From assembly GCA_963844395.1 (NCBI GenBank), contig CAWJNX010000001.1, forward strand, positions 1-64,000: DNA of 64,000 bases, written 5' to 3'. Made by a program: the position numbers and the translations under genes. Positions within the stretch are counted from its first letter, which is position 1. Every line of letters starts with the position of its first letter. Source of the DNA: VRUE01 sp963844395 (lineage in GTDB: Bacteria > Actinomycetota > Thermoleophilia > Solirubrobacterales > 70-9). This document shows positions 1-9,868 of the stretch, in pieces. Under the pieces are notes generated by a model. It saw only the letters and a program-made list of their open reading frames with translations, did not search any database and had not been told where the DNA came from.

Positions 1-1074
1 AAGACACGCGAAGGCCTCGACAACCTGCTCGACATGATCCTGCTGGTCAGCGAGCTGGAGGAGCTCGGAGCCAACCCCGACGCGCCCGCCTCCGGCCACG
101 TGATCGAGTCCCAGCTCGACCCCGGCCGCGGTCCGGTCGTCAGCATCCTGGTCCAGCGCGGCACTCTGAACGTCGGCGATGCGCTGGTCGCCGGTCCGCG
201 CTGGGGCCGGGTGCGGGCGATGCGCGACTTCATGGGGGATCGGGTCGAGAGTGCCGGGCCGGGCATGCCGGTCGAGGTGCTCGGCTTCGACGGCGTCTGC
301 GAGGCGGGGGAGTTCGTGCAGGCGGTCGAGAACGATCGCCGCGCCCGCCAGCTCGCTCAGGAGCGCGCCAACCGGCTCAAGACCGAGGCTCTGGCCCGTC
401 GCCAGGCCCGCAAGGTCAGTCTCGAGGAGGTCTTCTCGCGGGCGCAGGAAGGCGATATCAAGGAGCTCAACATCGTCCTCAAGGCCGACGTCTCCGGCTC
501 GCTTGAGGCGCTCCAGGACGAGATCGCCAAAGTCCCGCAGGAGCAGGTCGGGATCAACATCATCCACTCGCAGACCGGTGGCATCAACGAGTCCGATGTG
601 ATGCTGGCCTCGGCCTCCGAAGCGATCGTGATCGGCTTCAACGTACGCCCGCTGCTCGATGCCCGCCGTGCCGCGGAGCGCGAGGGCGTCGACGTCCGCA
701 CTTACTCGGTCATCTACAAAATCACCGAAGACCTGCGCAACGCGATGGAGGGCCTGCTGGAGGCGGTCGAGGTCGAGGAGACGCTCGGCGAGGCGGAGAT
801 TAAACAGACCTTCAAGGCGTCCAAGGTCGGGCGCATCGCGGGCTGCGTCGTAACCGAGGGGAAAGTCAACCGCGACGCCAGCGTCCGCCTGATCCGCGAG
901 GGCACGGTGATCTGGGATGGCAAGCTCGGCTCCCTGCGCCGCTTCAAAGACAACGTGCAGGAGGTCGAGGAGGGCCAGGAGTGCGGCATCGTCCTCGACG
1001 GCTACGCCGACGTCAAGGAGGGGGACGTGCTCGAGTTCTTCAAGACCAAGCAGGTCGAGCAGACCCTGGAGTAG
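1..1074 (+). CDS. infB: Translation initiation factor IF-2, C-terminal part
   Basis: Last 357 residues of IF-2, the GTPase that places initiator tRNA on the 30S subunit. The frame is open at the left edge, so the G1-G4 motifs lie outside the window. Visible in order are the end of the G domain (EGLDNLLDMILLVSELEEL), the beta-barrel domain II (GHVIESQLDPGRGPVVSILV), a charged helical linker (RQARKVSLEEVF), and the C-terminal domains with the fMet-tRNA-binding barrel (GREE-like region replaced by NRDASVRLIREGTVIWDG). It ends in TAG at 1072-1074, one base before the rbfA start, as in the usual infB-rbfA operon. No frameshift is seen. Confidence 0.95.
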   Translation, partial: KTREGLDNLLDMILLVSELEELGANPDAPASGHVIESQLDPGRGPVVSILVQRGTLNVGDALVAGPRWGRVRAMRDFMGDRVESAGPGMPVEVLGFDGVCEAGEFVQAVENDRRARQLAQERANRLKTEALARRQARKVSLEEVFSRAQEGDIKELNIVLKADVSGSLEALQDEIAKVPQEQVGINIIHSQTGGINESDVMLASASEAIVIGFNVRPLLDARRAAEREGVDVRTYSVIYKITEDLRNAMEGLLEAVEVEETLGEAEIKQTFKASKVGRIAGCVVTEGKVNRDASVRLIREGTVIWDGKLGSLRRFKDNVQEVEEGQECGIVLDGYADVKEGDVLEFFKTKQVEQTLE

Positions 1075-1075
1075 G

Positions 1076-1415
1076 ATGGCCACGCCTCGCATGCGCCGCA
1101 TCAACGAGGTGCTTCGCGAGGTGGTCGGCGCCGCGATCTCCACCGAGCTGAGCGACCCTCGGATCGGCTTCGTCACCGTGACCTCGGTTGAAACCAGCCC
1201 AGACCTGCGCACCGCCAAGGTGCACGTGAGCGTCCTCGGCGACGAGGGGGCCCGCGAGTCGGCGCTCGCCGGCCTGCGCTCCTCGCACGGCGTGATCCAG
1301 TCGAAGATCGCCGCCGAGACGCGGATGAAGCGGACGCCGACCGTCACCTTCCACTACGACCCCACCGTCGAGCAGGGTATGCGCATCTCCCGTCTCCTCG
1401 AGGAGGAGCGGGTGA
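1076..1415 (+). CDS. rbfA: Ribosome-binding factor A
   Basis: RbfA is a small KH-type protein that helps mature the 16S rRNA 5' end. The ATG at 1076 gives MATPRMRRINEVLREVVGAA, then SDPRIGFVTVTSVETSPDL, the RbfA signature, and SKIAAETRMKRTPTVTFHYD. As read, the frame continues without a stop into the next gene (nrnA). A TGA at 1413-1415 in the next frame overlaps a GTG at 1412, a typical GTGA junction. One surplus base in the run of GAG codons (1401-1409) would end RbfA there at about 112 residues, the usual length. I favour two separate genes; a true fusion cannot be excluded. Confidence 0.85.
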
Positions 1416-2418
1416 GCGAGACGACCGACATCGGCGCCACCGCGATCGAGCGGGTCGCGGCCGAGATCCGCGACCGCGACCGCTTCCTGCTGACCGCACA
1501 TGAGGGTCCCGACGGCGACGCGCTCGGCTCCCTGCTCGGCATGCACCACCTGCTGACCCAGCTCGGCAAGGACTCGGTGATGTTCCTGGCGGCGAAGGAG
1601 TTCCCGCTGCCGATCGAGTACCGCTTCCTGCCGCTCGAGGAGGTCTTCCACGAGCCGCCGGCCGACATGTCGGACCGCACCGTGGTCTTCCTCGACTGCG
1701 GCAACCTCGACCGCATGCCGGTCGACTTCCTCGCCGACGGGGACAACCTCCGCCTCAACATCGATCACCACCACGACAACACCCTCTTCGGTGACGTCAA
1801 CCTGGTCGACGTCGAAGCCTCCTGCACCGCGGAGATCGTCTACGAGCTGGCGATCCTGCTGGGGGCCGAAGATCACGCTGGAGATGGCTTCGGCCCTCTA
1901 CGTCGGCCTCGTCACCGACACCGGCAAGTTCATGTACGAGAACACCAACGCCCGAACCCACCGAATCGCGGCGGAGCTGATCGAAGCGGGCGTCGCCGAT
2001 CGACGAGACCTACCGCCGCCTCTACGAGCATGTGCCGATCGAGAAGCTGCGGTTGCTCTCCCTCGCCCTCGAGGGGATCCAGCACCACTGCGACGGCGCT
2101 CTCGTGCTCTCCTACATCACCGCCTCCGACTACGAGGCGAGCGGCGCTGGTGCCGAGATGACCGAGGGGATCATCGACCATCTGCGCTCGGTCGAGGGTG
2201 CCAGGGTGGCGGCACTGATCCGGGACCTCGGCGACCGGGGCCGAGCCGCCCGCAAGGTCAGCCTTCGCTCCAGCGGCGGCGACGTCGACGTCTCGGCGAT
2301 CGCCCGCCGGCACGGGGGTGGGGGCCACAAGCGCGCCGCCGGCTTCTCTACCGACCTTGGCCTCGACGAGCTGGTGTCCTTCCTCTGCGGCGAGGTTGCC
2401 GCTCAGCTCGGCCCTTGA
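1412..2418 (+). CDS. nrnA: Bifunctional oligoribonuclease / pAp phosphatase NrnA (DHH), frameshifted
   Basis: DHH/DHHA1 phosphoesterase that degrades nanoRNA and pAp. The N-terminal half shows LTAHEGPDGDALGSLLG (DHH motif I), FLDCGNLDRMP and NIDHHHDNTLFGDVNLVD (the DHH motif). The frame shifts near 1870 (resumes as EITLEMASALYVGLVTDTGK) and again near 1993 (resumes as IDETYRRLYEHVPIEKL). The C-terminal DHHA1 part ends with ARRHGGGGHKRAAGFSTDL, the conserved GGGHxxAAG substrate loop. Both shifts are explained by one extra base each. The start is taken as GTG 1412, overlapping the RbfA stop. Confidence 0.85.
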
Positions 2419-2439
2419 GGACGCTGCAGGGAGGGCGCG

Positions 2440-3069
2440 GTGCTGCTCTGCGACAAGCCGGCGGGGGTGACCTCGCACGACGTGGTCGCACGGGTGCGGC
2501 GCGAACGCGGTTGCAAGGCTGGGCATGCCGGGACGCTCGACCCCTTCGCAACCGGCCTACTGCTGGTCCTGCTCGATGGGGCGACCAGGCTGCAGCGCAC
2601 CTTGACCGGCCTGCGCAAGGTCTACCTGGCGACAGCTCGTCTCGGCTGGCGCTCCAGCAGCGGGGATCCCGACGGCGAGCTGACGGAGACCGGCAACATC
2701 CCGGAGCTCGCTGCAGCTGCCGACCGGGACGGGTTCGGCAGCGGGTGCCGATGACCTCGGCGGTTCGGGTAGGCGGCGAGCGCCTCTATCGCAAGGCGCA
2801 CCGCGGCGAAGAGATCGCAGACGCCGGAGCGCGAGGTCGAGGTCTACCGCGCCGAGCTGCTCGCTCAGAAAGGCGAACGGGCCGAGTACGAGATCGAGTG
2901 CTCGACCGGCACCTACGTCCGTACCCTGATCGAGGCATTGGGCGACGCCTACTGCGAGCAGCTGCGGCGCACCGCGATCGGCCCCTTCCGGGTCGAGGAC
3001 GCGGGCACGGAGATCGGCCTCGGCGAAGTCGCCGAGCTGGTTCCGGCCGCCGCGGAGGCGCTGCGATGA
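2440..3069 (+). CDS. truB: tRNA pseudouridine-55 synthase TruB, frameshifted
   Basis: TruB makes pseudouridine 55 in the T loop of tRNAs. GTG 2440 starts MLLCDKPAGVTSHDVVARVR; the catalytic aspartate lies in GHAGTLDPFATGLLLVLLDG. The frame breaks near 2735 (a base appears missing), continuing as RQRVPMTSAVRVGGERLYRK, and breaks again near 2815 (an extra base), continuing as TPEREVEVYRAELLAQKG and CSTGTYVRTLIEALGD, both TruB motifs. The stop is TGA 3067-3069. It follows nrnA by 21 bases in the standard rbfA-truB-ribF order. About 208 residues, slightly short for the family, with no obvious C-terminal PUA domain. Confidence 0.85.
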
Positions 3070-3081
3070 GGGGCACGATCG

Positions 3082-3970
3082 ATGACGAAGAGGAGGCAGT
3101 CGCTACCGGAGGCGAGCCGACGGCCCCGTCACGTCGCGATCGGCACCTTCGATGGCGTTCATCGCGGCCACCAGGCGGTGATCGAGGGGGCCGACACCGT
3201 CCTCACCTTCGACCCGCATCCGCTCGAGGTCCTCCATCCGGCGGCGCTGCCGAAGCTGATCATGCCCTTCGAGCGTGAAGCGCGACGTGATCGAGGGGCT
3301 CGGGGTCCGCGAGCTGGTCGTGATTCCCTTCGACCGCGAGTTCGCCGCGCTGTCCGCCGAGGGCTTCGTCGAGGAGGTGCTGATCGGCCGGCTGACGGCC
3401 GAGCGCGTCTCGGTCGGCGAGAACTTCCGCTTCGGCGCCAAGGCGAAGGGGGATCCGGAGATGCTCGTCGCCCGGACGGAGTTCGAGACGCGCGTGGTGC
3501 CCCTGGTCGAGGTCGACGGCGAGACCGTCTCCTCGACCCGGATCCGGGCGCTGGTCGCTGCCGGCGACATGGAGGGCGCCCGCCGCTGCCTCGGCGCGCC
3601 CTTCATGGTCGAGGGGACAGTGGTGGAGGGCGACCAGCGCGGCCGCACTCTTGGGTTCCCGACCGCCAACATCGTTCCCGACGATCGCCTCGCGATCCCC
3701 GGCCACGGGGTCTACGCCGCTTTCGCCGACGGCGTCCCGGCGGCTGTCAACGTCGGCGTCCGGCCCACCTTCGACAGCGGTCGCGGGGTGCTGATCGAGA
3801 CCTACTTGATCGATCGCGAGGATGATCTCTACGGGAGGGCCCTGCGGGTCGCTTTCGTCGAGCGGCTGCGAGGCGAGCGGCGCTTCGCCGGGGTCGAGGA
3901 GCTGATCGCCCAGATGCGAATCGACGTCGAGGAAGCCAAGCGCGTCTGTGCTAGCTTCACGACGCGATGA
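3082..3970 (+). CDS. ribF: Bifunctional riboflavin kinase / FAD synthetase, frameshifted
   Basis: RibF phosphorylates riboflavin to FMN and adenylylates it to FAD. The N-terminal nucleotidyltransferase shows VAIGTFDGVHRGHQAVI and VLTFDPHPLEVLHP; the C-terminal kinase shows RTLGFPTANIVPDD and GVYAAFADG. The frame breaks near 3281: 'MPFER' must join KRDVIEGLGVRELVVIPFD, one extra base. The helix between the GHxxxI motif and TFDPHP is short. ATG 3082 is the first plausible start; the stop overlaps the rpsO ATG by four bases (ATGA). Confidence 0.88.
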
Positions 3971-4236
3971 GCCTTGCGAAGGAGAAGAAGACCGAGCTGA
4001 TCGGCAAGTACAGCCGCGCCGACGGTGACACCGGCTCCGCCGAGGTCCAGGTGGCGCTGCTCACCGAGCGAATCAACGAGCTGACCGAGCACCTCCGCAC
4101 CCACGCCAAAGACCACCATTCGCGGCGCGGGCTGCTGATGCTGGTCGGCAAGCGCCGCCGCATGCTGCGCTACCTGGAGCGCACCGACCTCGAGCGCTAT
4201 CGCTCGCTGGTCGCCGAGCTCGGCCTGCGTCGCTAG
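3967..4236 (+). CDS. rpsO: 30S ribosomal protein uS15
   Basis: Primary 16S rRNA-binding protein of the 30S platform. The 89-residue product has the complete family pattern, including DGDTGSAEVQVALLTERIN, HSRRGLLMLVGKRRRMLRYL and a C-terminal LRR. It overlaps the ribF stop by four bases and is followed, after one small gene, by pnp, the classical rpsO-pnp arrangement. Intact, with the expected length. Confidence 0.97.
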   Translation: MSLAKEKKTELIGKYSRADGDTGSAEVQVALLTERINELTEHLRTHAKDHHSRRGLLMLVGKRRRMLRYLERTDLERYRSLVAELGLRR

Positions 4237-4246
4237 GTCGCCTCAA

Positions 4247-4696
4247 ATGGTCGCCCCGGTCGGCCCGGAGGACCACGTCCGGGGCGAAGGGGAGGAGACG
4301 ATCATCTACCTGGATCTCTGCTGCCCGCACTGCGCTGCTGTCTGGCCGTGCTTGGCGACGCTCGACGCGCGTCTCGTCTTCCGCCACTTCCCGATCGCCG
4401 CCAAGCACCCCCGCTCGCCCGGCCTCCACGCCGCCGCCGAGGCGGCCGGCGCCCAGGGCGCCTTCTTCGAGATGGTCGAGTCGCTGCTCGCCGATCGGTC
4501 CCGGGTCGACGATCCCCATCTTTGGGAGCGGGTCGAGCGGCTTGGGCTCGACCTGACTCGCTTCGAGGCCGACCGCCGCTCCGAGCGGGTCGCCACGCGG
4601 GTGCGGCGGGACGCCGAATCGGGCCACCTGGCCGGCGTCACCGACACGCTGGCGATCTTCCGGCACGGACAGGCGATCGAACTGGACGCTCTGTAG
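4247..4696 (+). CDS. DsbA-like thioredoxin-fold protein
   Basis: A 149-residue protein with the thioredoxin-fold active site CPHC (in LDLCCPHCAAVWPCLATL), preceded by a beta strand and followed by FRHFPIAAKHPRSPGLHAAA and AQGAFFEMVESLLAD, as in DsbA/FrnE-like disulfide oxidoreductases. No signal peptide or membrane segment is visible, so a cytoplasmic role (for example reductase, or Na+/H+ antiporter-associated type) is possible. It lies between rpsO and pnp, 10 bases after rpsO, and is probably cotranscribed. The start is ATG 4247; family assignment is firm, substrate unknown. Confidence 0.75.
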   Translation: MVAPVGPEDHVRGEGEETIIYLDLCCPHCAAVWPCLATLDARLVFRHFPIAAKHPRSPGLHAAAEAAGAQGAFFEMVESLLADRSRVDDPHLWERVERLGLDLTRFEADRRSERVATRVRRDAESGHLAGVTDTLAIFRHGQAIELDAL

Positions 4697-4711
4697 TCTC
4701 CAGGGCGAAAG

Positions 4712-4759
4712 AGAACGAGAGTTCTGAATGCAGATGGCCGCCATCCGGGCGGCCGGAGG
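4712..4759 (+). promoter_or_regulatory. pnp leader: two stem-loops ending at the ribosome binding site
   Basis: Two perfect hairpins precede pnp. The first, 4712-4725, has 5-bp arms AGAAC/GTTCT around a GAGA tetraloop. The second, 4736-4754, has 7-bp arms GGCCGCC/GGCGGCC around a 5-base loop and abuts the Shine-Dalgarno GGAGG at 4755-4759. In enteric bacteria PNPase controls its own mRNA through a leader hairpin cut by RNase III; a similar role here is inference from position only. Confidence 0.45.
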
Positions 4760-4777
4760 TAGGACAACTAAATGAGC

Positions 4778-7016
4778 ATGTTTCGAAGTAAGCCGCGTAT
4801 CGGCGGAGGTCGGCGACGATCAGATCTCCTTCGAGACGGGCAAGTTGGCCAGACAGGCGAGCGGCGCCGTGGTCGTCCAGTCGGGCGACACGATGGTGCT
4901 CTGCACCGCGACGATGGGCAACCTGCGCGACGTCGACTTTCTCCCGCTGACCGTCGACGTTGAGGAGCGGATGTACGCCGCGGGCAAGATCCCCGGCTCG
5001 TTCTTCCGTCGCGAGGGACGCTCGGGCGAGAAGGCGACGCTGACCGCGCGGATGATCGACCGCCCGATCCGACCCCTCTTCCCCAAGGGTTGGCACTACG
5101 AGACCCAGATCGTCGCCACCCCGCTTTCGGTGGACCACGTCCGCCCCTACGACATCCTCGCCATGAACGGCGCCTCCGCGGCGCTGGCGATTTCCCCCGT
5201 CCCGGTCGCCGCCCACGTCGGCGCGGTCCGGATTGGCAAGCTGGAGGGCGACTTCGTCGTCAACCCGCCTGAGGAGACCCTCGAGGAGCTGGAGCTCGAC
5301 TTGATCGTCGCCGGCACCGACGAGGCGATCCTGATGGTTGAGGCAGGCGCCGATGGCGTCACCGAGGCCGAGATCCTCGACGCCCTCGACATCGCCCACA
5401 GCGAGATCAAAAAGCTCTGCGCCGCAATGCAGGAGCTGGCCGAGAAGGCCGGCAAGGAGAAGATCGAGGTTGAGGAGCCGCAGATCGACGAGGGCCTGAT
5501 CGAGGAGATCCGCTCCTCGCACGGCGAGGCTCTGGTCGACGCGATCGCCACCGAGGGCAAGCTCGAGCGCTACGAGGCGATCGACAAAGTCAAGGACGAG
5601 GTGGTCGGCAAGTACGCGCTCGCCGACGAGGGCGGAGAGGTTGACGAGGAGCGAGTCGCCGAAGTAAAGGCCGCTTTCGCTTCGATCGAGAAGGACACGA
5701 TCCGCAAGGCGATCGCCGTTGACAAGAAGCGGCCCGACGGGCGCGCCAAGGATGAGATCCGGCCGATCGAGTGCGAGGTCGACATCTCCCCCCGCGTGCA
5801 CGGCTCTGCCCTCTTCACTCGCGGAGAGACGCAGATCCTCTCCAACGTGGCGCTGGGCACGACGCGGATGGACATGCGACTCGACACGCTCGGGCTGCAG
5901 ACCACGAAACGCTTCTGGCACCACTACAACTTCCCGCCCTTCTCGGTCGGGGAAGCCGGTTTCATGCGCGGCCCGAAGCGCCGCGACATCGGCCACGGCG
6001 CGCTCGCCGAGCGGGCTTTGGAGCCGTCGATTCCGGGTGAAGAGGAGTTCCCCTACGTGCTGCGCGTCGTCTCCGAGACGCTGGAGTCCAACGGGTCCTC
6101 CTCGATGGGCTCGGTCTGCGCCTCCTCGATGGCCTTGCAGGCCGCGGGCGTGCCGGTCTCCGCACCGGTCGCCGGCGTCGCGATGGGCCTGATCAAGGAG
6201 GGCGACGACTACGTCGTGCTCACCGATATCGCCGGCGTCGAGGACCACCTCGGTGACATGGACTTCAAGGTCGCCGGCACCAAGGACGGGATCACCGCCC
6301 TGCAAATGGACATCAAGATCACCGGCGTCACCTTCGACATCCTGCGCGACGCGCTGGAGCAGGCGAACAAGGGCAGGCTGTTCATCCTCGGCAAGATGGC
6401 CGAGGCGATCGACGGCCCGCGCGAGATGCTCTCCCAGCACGCGCCGCGGATCGAGGCGATCAAGATCGACCAGGAGAAGATCGGCGCCGTGATCGGCAAA
6501 GGCGGCGAAACGATCCGCGCCCTCTGCGAGGAGTTCGAAGCGGAAATCGACGTCGAGGACGACGGCACGATCCGAATCTACGCGCCGACCGGCGAACTGG
6601 TCGAAGGGTGCGTGTCGCGGATCAACTCGATGACCAAGGAGGCGGAGATCGGCGATCGCTACAACGCCGCCAAGGTCGTCAAGACGACCACCTTCGGCGC
6701 CTTCGTCGAGCTGGTCAAGGGAACCGACGGCCTGCTCCACATCTCAAATGTGAAGCCGGGCGAGCGAGTCGACTCCGTCGACGACGTGCTCAGCTCCGGG
6801 GACAAGATCGACGTTACCGTGGTCGAGGTCGACCGCGAGCGGGGCCGAATTGGCCTGCGCCTCTCCGACGATCCCTCGGTGGCCGGCAAATCGCCCGAGG
6901 AACTGGCCGCGGTCGGTTCCGGCGACGGCGGCCGGCCCAGCCGCAACGGCGGCGAGCGCGAGGGCCGTCGCGGCGGCGGTGGCGGCGGTCGCCGGCGCGA
7001 GCGCGAGCGTCACTAG
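4778..7016 (+). CDS. pnp: Polyribonucleotide nucleotidyltransferase (PNPase)
   Basis: 3'-5' phosphorolytic exoribonuclease, a trimeric degradosome component. Domains in order: first RNase PH-like core (FETGKLARQASGAVVVQSGD), helical linker, second core with the phosphate site (GSSSMGSVCASSMALQAAGV), KH domain (IGAVIGKGGETIRALCEEF) and S1 domain (TTFGAFVELVKGTDGLLHIS), then a Gly/Arg-rich tail. The true N-terminus appears to be ATG 4778, ten or more bases after GGAGG: skipping one T in TTT (about 4780-4782) gives MFEVSRVSAEVGDDQISFET, matching the family. Without that correction the first in-frame start would be TTG 4845, deleting the first strand. Confidence 0.93.
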
Positions 7017-7022
7017 CGCGAG

Positions 7023-8295
7023 TTGAGCGCAGCCAGGCTCCAAGAACTGGACTCGAGCGTCCGGGTCGTCACCGAGGAGGTTCCCTCGGTGCGATCCGTG
7101 GCGCTCGGGCTCTGGGTCCGCACCGGGTCCCGGGACGAGACGCCGGCGCAGGCCGGCGTCTCGCACTTCCTCGAGCATCTGCTCTTCAAGGGAACCGAAC
7201 GCTTCTCGGCGATCGAGATCTCCGAGCGCTTCGACGGCCTCGGCGCCTCGGTCAACGCCGCCACCGGCAAGGAGACCACCCACCTGCACGCCCGCTTCCT
7301 CGACGAGCACACCGAGGAGGTCTTCGACCTACTGGCGGAGATGCTGCTCGCGCCGACCTACCCGGAGGTCGATTCCGAGCGCGAGGTCGTGCTCGAGGAG
7401 ATCGCGATGTACGAGGACGAGCCGCAGGACCGCGTGCACGACGTCCTCGCCGGGGCCGTCTTCGGCGAGCACCCGCTGGGCCGCCGGGTGCTCGGCGAGG
7501 CGGAGGTGATCGCCTCGATCCCGGTGCCGGAGATCGAGGCCTACCAGGGGCGGCACTACACCGGCGCCAACGTCGTCGTCGGCGCCGCCGGTCACCTCGA
7601 CCACGAGCGGATTGTGGCCCTGGCCGAGCGGCTGGTCTCGCCGCCGCCCGGCGGGAACGGTGCCGCCGCGACGCCGCTCGACGATCAGGCGCGGCTCAGC
7701 TTCTACCCCAAGGACACCGAGCAGTACCACATCTGCTTCGGCGCGCCGGGCATCGTCCGCGACGACGAGCGCCGTTTCGGCCTGGCCGTGCTCGACTCGA
7801 TCTTCGGCGGCTCGACCTCCTCGCGCCTCTTCCGCGAGATCCGCGAGAAGCGCGGACTCGCCTACTCGGTCGGCTCCTACAGCGAGCAGTACACCGACTC
7901 GGGCATGGTCGCCACCTACGTTGGTACCCGCGAGGACAACGTCGAGGAGGCCTGCGCGGTGATCGGTGCCGAGCTGGAGCGGCTGCGCTCGGAGCCGGTC
8001 TCGGCCGAGGAGCTGACCCGCGCCAAGGAGAACGTCAAGGGCCGCCTCGTGCTCTCCTCGGAGTCGACGGCGGCGCGGATGACGCGGATCTCGCGGGCGA
8101 CGCTGTTCGGCCTGCCGATCGAGAGCCTCGACCAGATGCTCGCCAAAGTCGACGCGGTGAGCGTCGAGGAGCTGAGCGAGCTGGCCGGCGAGCTGTACGG
8201 GGCGGAGCGGCTCTCGGCCGCCTGCGTCGGCCGCGAGGAGAAGTGCTTCCGCAAGGCGCTTGGCGCCGATCAGCGAAAGCTTGGCCGCAGCATGA
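7023..8295 (+). CDS. M16-family zinc peptidase, frameshifted at the extreme C-terminus
   Basis: Processing-peptidase/pitrilysin-like protein of the type usually encoded after pnp. It carries the inverted zinc motif HxxEH in GVSHFLEHLLFKGTERF and the downstream Glu in EREVVLEEIAMYEDEPQD, then the second, inactive M16 half (GGSTSSRLFREIREKRGLAY). As read, it runs in frame into dapB. Skipping one base near 8260 gives the family-like ending KALAPISESLAAA and TGA at 8293-8295, overlapping the dapB ATG by four bases. The fusion is therefore most likely an artefact. The likely start is TTG 7023, only seven bases after pnp. Confidence 0.88.
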
Positions 8296-8960
8296 TCCGG
8301 GTTGCGGTCTCAGGCGCGGCCGGCCGGATGGGGGAGACCGTCTGCGGGGCGGTCGAGGGTGCTGAGGACATGGAGCTGGCGGCGAGGGTCGACCCGGCTC
8401 TGGACGTCGAGCTTGAGGGGGCGCTCGACGGAGCAGACATCGTCGTCGACTTCAGCACCCCCGATTCGGCACTGGACAACCTTCGCACCTGCCTCGATGC
8501 CGGCGTCCACGTCGTCGTCGGCACCACCGGCTTCGACCTCGAGGCGCTGCGCGAGGCCGCCGAGGCGAGCGACGGCGCCAACTGCTTTGTCGCTCCCAAC
8601 TTCGCGATCGGCGCGGTGCTCTTGATGGAGGCCGCCCAGCTCGCAGCCCGCCACATGCCCGAGTGCGAGATCGTCGAGCTGCACCACGACCGCAAGCTCG
8701 ACGCTCCCTCCGGCACCGCGAAGCGGACCGCGGAGTTGATCGGCGAGGCCGGCGGCAACGTCCACGAGCCGATCCACTCGGTGCGGCTGCCTGGCCTGGT
8801 CGCCCACCAGGAAGTGATCTTCGGCGGCGAGGGGCAGACCCTCTCCCTGCGCCACGACTCGATCGATCGCAGCTCCTTCATGCCGGGCGTCCTGCTCGCG
8901 GTGCGCCGGGTCGCCGACCTGACCGACCGCTTCACGGTCGGGCTCGAGAAGCTGCTCTGA
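8292..8960 (+). CDS. dapB: 4-hydroxy-tetrahydrodipicolinate reductase
   Basis: NAD(P)H-dependent reductase of the lysine/diaminopimelate pathway. N-terminal nucleotide-binding motif VAVSGAAGRMGETVCGAVEG, then FSTPDSALDNLRTCL and VVGTTGFD, the active-site ELHHDRKLDAPSGTAKRTAE (catalytic His and Lys), and HDSIDRSSFMPGVLLAVRRV. The 222-residue length is slightly short of the 240-270 usual for the family, with a reduced middle region. ATG 8292 overlaps the upstream peptidase stop (ATGA); dapA follows after 29 bases. Confidence 0.94.
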   Translation: MIRVAVSGAAGRMGETVCGAVEGAEDMELAARVDPALDVELEGALDGADIVVDFSTPDSALDNLRTCLDAGVHVVVGTTGFDLEALREAAEASDGANCFVAPNFAIGAVLLMEAAQLAARHMPECEIVELHHDRKLDAPSGTAKRTAELIGEAGGNVHEPIHSVRLPGLVAHQEVIFGGEGQTLSLRHDSIDRSSFMPGVLLAVRRVADLTDRFTVGLEKLL

Positions 8961-8989
8961 GCGCTGACGATCCGGATACCCTGACGGCG

Positions 8990-9865
8990 ATGGCGCAGAT
9001 CGAAGGAGTGCTGACGGCGATGGTGACCCCGTTCGATGAGAACGGGGCGGTCGACGAGGCGGCGGCGAGGCGCCTCGCGGCGCATCTGATTGGGCACGGC
9101 TCGCACGGAGTCGTGGTTGCCGGATCGACCGGTGAGGCGGCGACGCTCGACGACGAGGAACACATCTCCCTGCTGCGGGCTGTGGTCGCCGAGATAGGCG
9201 ACCGGGCGACGGTCGTCTGCGGCACCGGCACCAACGACACCCGTCACTCGATCTCCCTGACGAGAGCGGCGGCGGAGGCCGGAGCGGAGGCAGCGCTGAT
9301 CGTGACTCCCTACTACAACAAGCCGAACAAGGCGGGCCTGAGGGCTCACTTCGAGGCGATCGCCGAGGCGGTGCCCGAGCTGCCCCTGATCGCTTACAAC
9401 ATCCCCTCCAGGGTGGTGGTCAACGTGCCGCCGGAGGATCTCGCCGAGCTTGCCGAGATCGATAGCGTCGTAGCGGTCAAGCAGGCCCAGAATCAAGAAC
9501 TGCAACAGATTGAGGGGCTGGCGCTCCTTGCCGGCAACGACGATGGCTTCTTACCGACGCTGGAGGTGGGAGGGGCCGGTGGAATTCTCGTTGCCTCACA
9601 CGTCGTCGGTCCACAAATGAGGGCGATGTGGGACGCCGCCCAGGGCGGCGATTTGGAGCGGGCGCGGGAAATCGACCGCGAGCTGAGGCCGCTCTATGAG
9701 GCGCTCGCAGTGACCACCAACCCGATGCCGATCAAGGCGGCGCTGGAGATTGCAGGACTGATCCCCACCGGGACCCTGCGCCTGCCGATGGTGCCGGTCG
9801 ATGCCTCGCAGCGCGAGACGATCCGTCAGGCCCTGGAAGCGGTCGGCCTCCCGGTAGGCGCCTAG
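8990..9865 (+). CDS. dapA: 4-hydroxy-tetrahydrodipicolinate synthase
   Basis: Class I aldolase condensing pyruvate with aspartate semialdehyde. MVTPFDENGAVDEAAARRLA and VVAGSTGEAATLDDEEH are the family N-terminal motifs; ALIVTPYYNKPNKAGL carries the catalytic tyrosine region. At the Schiff-base position the sequence reads IDSVVAVKQAQNQ, with the expected lysine. 291 residues, complete. ATG 8990 is the start next to the conserved MAQIEGVLTAMVTPF; rnj follows after three bases. Confidence 0.95.
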   Translation: MAQIEGVLTAMVTPFDENGAVDEAAARRLAAHLIGHGSHGVVVAGSTGEAATLDDEEHISLLRAVVAEIGDRATVVCGTGTNDTRHSISLTRAAAEAGAEAALIVTPYYNKPNKAGLRAHFEAIAEAVPELPLIAYNIPSRVVVNVPPEDLAELAEIDSVVAVKQAQNQELQQIEGLALLAGNDDGFLPTLEVGGAGGILVASHVVGPQMRAMWDAAQGGDLERAREIDRELRPLYEALAVTTNPMPIKAALEIAGLIPTGTLRLPMVPVDASQRETIRQALEAVGLPVGA

Positions 9866-9868
9866 CCC

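Noticed and set aside
4638..6740. Very long open frame antisense to pnp
   Set aside because: High-GC coding DNA opens the complementary frame; the translation is Val/Asp/Arg/Leu-rich with no family motif. Similar antisense frames over dnaE, pcrA and folD were discarded for the same reason.
7023..8960. Apparent in-frame fusion of an M16 peptidase with DapB
   Set aside because: Skipping one base near 8260 yields a family-typical peptidase C-terminus (APISESLAAA) and a TGA overlapping the dapB ATG by four bases, as elsewhere in this operon. The fusion is best explained by an indel.
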